Under the pieces are notes generated by a model. The model was given only the letters and a program-made list of their open reading frames with translations, did no database searches and was not told the origin of the DNA. From NCBI GenBank assembly GCA_028583405.1, contig CM053243.1, positions 24,330,867 through 24,394,866 on the forward strand: a stretch of 64,000 bases of DNA. The letters are read 5' to 3'. A program made the position numbers and the translations under genes. The stretch's first letter is position 1. Each line of letters starts with the position of its first letter. This DNA is from Pogonophryne albipinna. Its lineage: Eukaryota; Chordata; Actinopteri; Perciformes; Artedidraconidae. This document shows, in pieces, positions 60,806-64,000 of the stretch.

Positions 60806-61370
60806 AGTTATTATAATGTACAGAGCTAAATCACATAGTGCTGAAGGAGCTGTGGATGGATCTGAGCAAGATCACTTCCGTCTTTCACATGGAAATGAGA
60901 GAGCTTCCTCCAGAAAAACTCTGCATATGTCCTCAATATATTAGGAAAATCAGTAAAGACACTCAAACAAGATGCAAAGTGAAGTTGGCATCACCAAAGC
61001 TCACACAATCTGAACTTCCCATAGCCTACTGACAAAGAGCTCATTTCAACTTTTGTTTTGCTCCTCACATGAACAAAATTATATATGTTATATGTACTAT
61101 GATCATCATTTCTTGAGAACGAAAGTCTTATTCTTACATGAAATCACCCTTACTACTAATTACCTTTATATCACAGCTTGACAAGCACCTCCACTTTAAT
61201 GCATGACTAACAACTCTCATCTCTGCCCCGCTTTTCACACACTCCACTCATTGGTGGAAATACTACTGGCGGAAATATCGCGAGAGTATGTGAAGGAAGC
61301 TGATACCGCGTGTGTTTGTGTAACATGTTAAGAAATGCATGTCCTTTAATGCAATGACAGAAGCGCGTCC
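60806..61370. promoter_or_regulatory. Divergent pkd1l3/dhodh intergenic promoter region
   Basis: The start codons of pkd1l3 (-) and dhodh (+) are 565 bp apart. TCGCGAGA, a known housekeeping core-promoter motif, is at 61278-61285, about 90 bp upstream of the dhodh ATG. Nothing else is recognised in this interval. Confidence 0.55.
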
Positions 61371-63350
61371 ATGGCGGGACATATGAAGGTAATTCCAGAG
61401 ACGATCTAACATCGTATGTTATGAAGGACAATCAGATAATTGGAAAATTCTCCACGAAACTTGATGTGACCGTTTCTTGTTTGCTAGCTCTGTTGCTCCG
61501 CCTAAACGTAATGTTAAACCACGAAACACCTCAAGTTAGCTTTGCTTTCTTTGCATACTGAAACACATGCTGTAGGGTGTTTTGCCCTTTGAAAATAACG
61601 TGTAAGGTCTCTAAGTCAGTGTAAGAAAACTGCATAACGACAGAGGTTTAGGGTTATGATTTTACGAGTATGCAGCTCTTACTGAGACTAATGTCGGACC
61701 CCAGGAAGAGTAGCTTTTCTCGAGAGCAAAAGCTAATGTGGATCCTTAATAAACATAAACTTAAAGTCTTAGCCCCCTACACATTGTAGCCAACATCTAG
61801 ATCCAATTACTAACAACATAGGTGAACTTTATCTATGTACATTCACTTTAGTAGCCTAATGTAGGCCTACTTATTATACTTAGTATAATTTTGAGACACG
61901 TTTATCCCACCTTAATATTTGGTTGTATGCTACTTTATAAGCTATAGACCATAGACGAAATTAGCTCTGAGAGGGACGATTTTACACTTAAAGTATTTTC
62001 ACTTCATGTTAATACCTTATACTTTAACTTAAGTAATATTTTGAAGGCAGGAATTTTAACTTGTAATTCATTTGTTTTTAAGTATTTGTTTACTGTGGTA
62101 ACCATGGTAAGGAGGGACTCATGACATGGAAGATTCAATTAAAATGTTCAATTAAAAACACAGATTTTCTTCTTTAAAATATGAATATAAAATGAAACCG
62201 ATGTGTCCTATTTGTCAAGTGTAATAATGCAATTCAGCAATCATTTGTAAAAATTAAGTCACACAACATGGAACTTAGACTTTTAGAGAAACTGCTACAT
62301 TTTTGTTACAATTTCCATATACAATTTAAAATCCTAAAGTGTCATAAAGGTCTTTTAAAGTACATTTTTTTAGTAGCTTGTGTAAGTATAGCCTAGTTGA
62401 CACAGCTTAATTGGAAACGATGCCAGAAGAAGCATACTGATGGTGAGTCATTGGTGTAGTCGCCAAGTAACATAACCAGCGTCAGACATTTTCTACAGTA
62501 TATGTCCGAGACCAAAAACAAAGTTAATACTATGGGAATATTGCATAAACATTTGCTATGTGGACAGAAACACAACCCCAAACGCATGATAATGTAACTG
62601 TTGGATGTATAGATAAGCAAAACGTTTGCTATATCAAATGAATGAATAATGATATGTCAACATTGTGTCAACAACTCCAATAGACCTTTTAACAAAACAC
62701 AGTTTACAACAAAGGGTATTATGGAAGCTGTGTCACTGCAAACATGTTGTCATTAAACTATTAGCAGCCTATTCACAGTAATTAACGTCTGAGATGAGTC
62801 CTTTGAAGGCACAGTCTTATGTTTTCGTTTTTGTTGCTCTTGTCAACAGAAGCAGTTCAAGGACGCATTGAAGATCATCAGCTCGGGTAGCCTTCTGTTT
62901 GCCTCCTACCTCACTGCAGTGGGAGATGAGCGTTTCTATGCCAATCAGCTGATGCCCCTGCTGCAAAGGTGTGTGGGGGCAGAGACGGCACATGTGTTGG
63001 CAGTGAAGATGATCGGTCTGGGGCTGGTTCCTCTGAACCGCTACCAGGACCCCGCATCATTGGTAAGCATATATCACCACTGTCTAGTCACATCACTGTC
63101 GATCCTAGACACCGTGAGACTTATTTCCGTTTGTTTTTATGCATCCACAGGAAGTGAAAGTCCTGGGTTTAAAGTTCAAAAACCCAATTGGGATTGCGGC
63201 GGGCTTCGATAAGCACGGAGAGGCCGTCGATGGGTTGTATAAGGTCGGATTCGGCTTTGTTGAAGTGGGCACAATCACTCCCAAACCTCAGGAGGGGAAC
63301 CCCAAACCACGTGTGTTTCGACTCACTACAGACCAGGCCATAATTAACAG
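61371..63350 (+). CDS. dhodh: Dihydroorotate dehydrogenase (DHODH), 5' part; gene continues past the window
   Basis: Three coding exons: 61371-61388 (MAGHMK), 62850-63062 and 63151-63350, about 143 residues. The last donor, GTAAGT at 63351, leads to exons beyond 64000. The sequence shows an N-terminal hydrophobic anchor region ([20 protein letters not shown]), the helical ubiquinone/inhibitor-binding segment ([15 protein letters not shown]), then the beta/alpha-barrel start with FMN contacts ([18 protein letters not shown] and [17 protein letters not shown]). It belongs to the class 2 inner-mitochondrial-membrane enzyme that oxidises dihydroorotate to orotate with ubiquinone in de novo pyrimidine synthesis. 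The catalytic Ser and the rest of the barrel are outside the window. No further exon was seen in 63351-64000. Confidence 0.95.
61985..62080. repeat. Dispersed ACTTAAGTAATATTTTGAAG repeat fragment
   Basis: TACTTTAACTTAAGTAATAT followed by TTTGAAGGCAGGAATTTTAA matches the right part of the 9907-10325 repeat (AGTAACATTTTGATAGCAGGAATTT). It lies in dhodh intron 1. Confidence 0.6.
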
Positions 63351-64000
63351 GTAAGTTTCCGATATGCTAAGGGCAAAGGGGTTGCCATTCTGAGGGTGTG
63401 TTCATCTGAATAATTAAAAAAACAATTACATGTAGGGCTTGGTAATATGGTTGAAAATAATGTGGCACATTGACACAATCAATTTATTCGGTGCTTTTCA
63501 CATGATTTGCATTACGCCATTGGTGGATCATGTAGATGCTAATTTTTTGTTGCCATCATTAGTGTAGAAATTCATTCATTTAAAACAAATTATATTTATC
63601 CACAATGTTCAGTTGATTGACACCCTACTTTGTGTAGATTCTCATAAATAAGTCACTTTATTTATATAACTTTAAGGAGCCTAATTAATCTTTGTCTGTT
63701 TTTAAAATCCTTAAAACTGAAAACAGGAGCAGGGTAAGGTAATGTTACTGTAAACTGTTCTTCTATACATCTTTCAGTATGCTCAGAGAGATTTTGCTGC
63801 CTTCAGGTTACTGAAGGGTTCACATTGATACAGCTTTGAATAGGAGTTCATAGGTTTACCTCTTCTCCTTTTCAGATTTAATTGGCAACACTGACTTTAA
63901 TGAGCTCAATGAAGCAAATCTTTATGCAACAGCTCTTTCCTGCATTTGTTTTTTTCCCTGTCAATTATACATGGTAATTTGTATTCGTGAGGTATTGCAC

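Overview
Vertebrate nuclear DNA, almost certainly a ray-finned (teleost) fish. Seven spliced protein-coding genes with GT-AG introns are embedded in dense fish-type DNA transposons (hAT, TTAA-flanked elements, Tc1/mariner, many small inverted-repeat elements) plus a few non-LTR retrotransposon remnants. There are no prokaryotic genes, CRISPR arrays or rRNA. I cannot name the species.

Layout. (1) 1-3180: non-genic, small MITEs. (2) 3181-5392 (+): rplp2, ribosomal stalk protein P2, with a 5'TOP non-coding first exon. (3) 5393-18180: about 13 kb of accessory DNA, including a nest in which a KIAA1586-like hAT is interrupted by a Buster-like hAT and by a TTAA-flanked element. (4) 18215-22205 (+): fth1, ferritin heavy chain, with a canonical iron-responsive element in its non-coding first exon. 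(5) 23214-26790 (-) mcee and 26880-33884 (+) mphosph10 are head-to-head with 89 bp between start codons. A LINE fragment lies in mcee intron 1 and two MITEs lie in mphosph10 intron 4. (6) 33885-37740: accessory DNA with a 12-unit 33-bp minisatellite inside an inverted-repeat element, then a hAT MITE. (7) 37741-43377 (+): ist1. (8) 43378-47940: intergenic, with a second, internally deleted Buster-like hAT. (9) 47941-60805 (-): a 22-exon pkd1l3-like polycystin (C-type lectin, GAIN/GPS, PLAT, five membrane segments) whose reading frame ends before the polycystin channel module. (10) 61371 to the right edge (+): first three coding exons of dhodh.

The order and strands of ist1(+), pkd1l3(-), dhodh(+) match human 16q22, and mcee/mphosph10 head-to-head matches human 2p13, so these are two ancient syntenic blocks. 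The genes are not one pathway: cytosolic translation (rplp2), iron storage (fth1), mitochondrial propionate catabolism (mcee), 18S rRNA processing (mphosph10), ESCRT-III remodelling (ist1), sensory or adhesion polycystin (pkd1l3) and pyrimidine synthesis (dhodh).

Most notable: the apparently channel-less polycystin, a decayed copy of dhodh exon 2 inside an intron of the neighbouring pkd1l3 gene, a hairpin that covers the 5' splice site of rplp2 intron 4, and a transposon nest in which removing each insertion with one target-site copy restores the host transposase reading frame. Exon boundaries were derived by eye from homology, splice motifs and phase; no alignment or transcript was available.
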